Both the position numbers and the translations under genes were made by a program. A stretch of DNA of 64,000 bases from Lagopus muta. Taxonomy: Eukaryota; Chordata; Aves; Galliformes; Phasianidae. Below are positions 62,995 through 64,000 of the stretch, piece by piece (position 1 is the stretch's first letter; each line of letters starts with the position of its first letter). The stretch spans positions 10,097,469 to 10,161,468 of the forward strand of contig NC_064472.1 in NCBI RefSeq assembly GCF_023343835.1. The letters are read 5' to 3'. The notes below the pieces were generated by a model that worked only from the letters and a program-made list of their open reading frames with translations, ran no database searches and was not told where the DNA came from.

Positions 62995-63002
62995 CTTTTA
63001 TA
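62995..63002 (-). promoter_or_regulatory. CA9: TATA box of CA9
   Basis: CTTTTATA on the plus strand reads TATAAAAG on the minus strand, about 115 bases before the CA9 ATG. This predicts a start near 62965-62970 and a 5'UTR of roughly 90 bases. The surrounding 62220-63240 is CpG-rich. Confidence 0.65.
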
Positions 63003-63224
63003 GAGGCTGGAGGCAAAGTCTGCCGCCGCCCGGCCCGGACAGGTGAGCCGCGCCGCCGCCGCCCCTGCACCGGGACTCGAACCCGTGATCCTGCCGGGAC
63101 GGAGGAGGGGGCTACCCCGCCCCCCCTGCGCCGCGGGCACCTGAGTGGGGCGCGCGGCCCGGCCCCTGCGAGGGGGGGCGGGAGACCCCGTACGTCCCTC
63201 TGGCGCCTCTGCTGAGGGCGTGAG

Positions 63225-63715
63225 GGGCCCCTCGGGGAGAGCTGAGGGGTGTGCGTAGCTGTGGGGCGAGACGTTTCAGCTATGGGATTCCCTCAGTGCT
63301 GGACTGAGGGACCCTCTCAGAGAGGGGCTGAGACATCGTCAGCTATGAGATTCCCTCAGTGATGGGGTGGAGGGCTTCCCTCAGCTTTCTCCTCAACAAT
63401 AGGGTGATGGATGTCCGCAGTGAAAGAAGTGAGGGAGATCATCGGTGATGGGGTGTGGGACACCCTCAGCAATGACACAAGAGACTTCTCCAGCTGTGGG
63501 TGTCCTCTCACAGTGCTGAGCTCAAAGAGCCCCACCTCCAGTGAGGGACATCTCCAGTGATGGAGTACTGACCAATCCAATGACTGACATCTCCAGTGAG
63601 GGATCTCCTCAGTGAGGAACATCCTCAGCTCTGGCTTGAGACCCCTTGGTAGAGGGGTGAGACCCAGTGTGCCCTCCTGCAGCAGGGCTTTGAGGGACCC
63701 CGTCAGCACTGGATG
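63225..63715. repeat. Degenerate tandem repeat upstream of CA9
   Basis: Phrases such as CCCTCAGTGATGG, CTCCAGTGAGGGAC and TGAGGGAC recur roughly every 30-45 bases with drift. It begins about 220 bases upstream of the CA9 TATA box. The remaining 63716-64000 shows nothing I can name. Confidence 0.6.
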
Positions 63716-64000
63716 TTCCCCCATGTGCCAGTGATGGCTGTGCTCAGGAGGATGTGCCAGGACTCATGCTTTCAGCATTTTCAGCAATAGTCTGGAAAAG
63801 TGTGCAGGCAGTGATGAGACGGAATTAGCAACGATGTTAATTTGGGTCAGGAAAAGGCTGAAGTGGTCTTGAAGAGTTCAGGGGGTTGTGATGTATGGTG
63901 CTTGGGCAGATCTACAGCATGTTGCAGTTCTATGTTGTAGATACCAAGGAACACAAAAGTAGTGCAAGCAAGGGTGCAAGAGCATGGTTTTAAATCAGCT

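Noticed and set aside
63050-63125. Minus-strand tRNA gene beside CA9
   Set aside because: The T-loop/B-box motif is present, but no D arm, anticodon arm or 7-bp acceptor stem can be formed around it.

Overview
The window is vertebrate nuclear DNA and almost certainly avian. It is probably chicken or a close galliform: several fragments of the bird LINE CR1 are present, and the talin-1 exons I joined add up to exactly 2541 codons and read like chicken talin-1 throughout. The DNA is GC-rich and gene-dense, with short introns and a CpG-rich block at each 5' end, which suggests a gene-dense microchromosome-type region (inference). There is no prokaryotic or viral gene content.

Layout: (1) 1-3155, CpG-rich 5' region and first intron of talin-1, with a perfect CArG box at 316-325. 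(2) 3190-29801 (+), TLN1, 56 constant coding exons plus a 51-nt cassette exon at 11394-11444; polyadenylation signal at 30765. (3) 30.8-33.8 kb, intergenic. (4) 34006-44746 (+), TPM2 (beta-tropomyosin), with two alternative first exons (1a, 1b), the exclusive pair 6a/6b and three alternative last exons. (5) 45-48 kb, intergenic DNA containing three CR1 pieces. (6) 48241-51896 (+), a seven-exon APH1-family gamma-secretase subunit of 256 residues. (7) 53225-62880 (-), a 12-exon transmembrane carbonic anhydrase, CA9 by position and architecture, convergent with APH1. (8) 63.0-64.0 kb, CA9 upstream DNA with a degenerate tandem repeat.

Talin-1 and tropomyosin act together in the actin and adhesion machinery, and both show SRF-type sites. 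APH1 and CA9 are membrane proteins with unrelated jobs, so the cluster looks inherited rather than functional. Its order and orientation (TLN+ TPM+ APH1+ CA-) match human 15q22 (TLN2, TPM1, APH1B, CA12). APH1 and CA are also neighbours at human 1q21 (APH1A, CA14, near TPM3). Human 9p13 keeps TLN1, TPM2 and CA9 but has no APH1 between them. The APH1 gene here may therefore be a third whole-genome-duplication copy (ohnolog) kept in birds and lost in mammals. This is the most interesting observation in the window.
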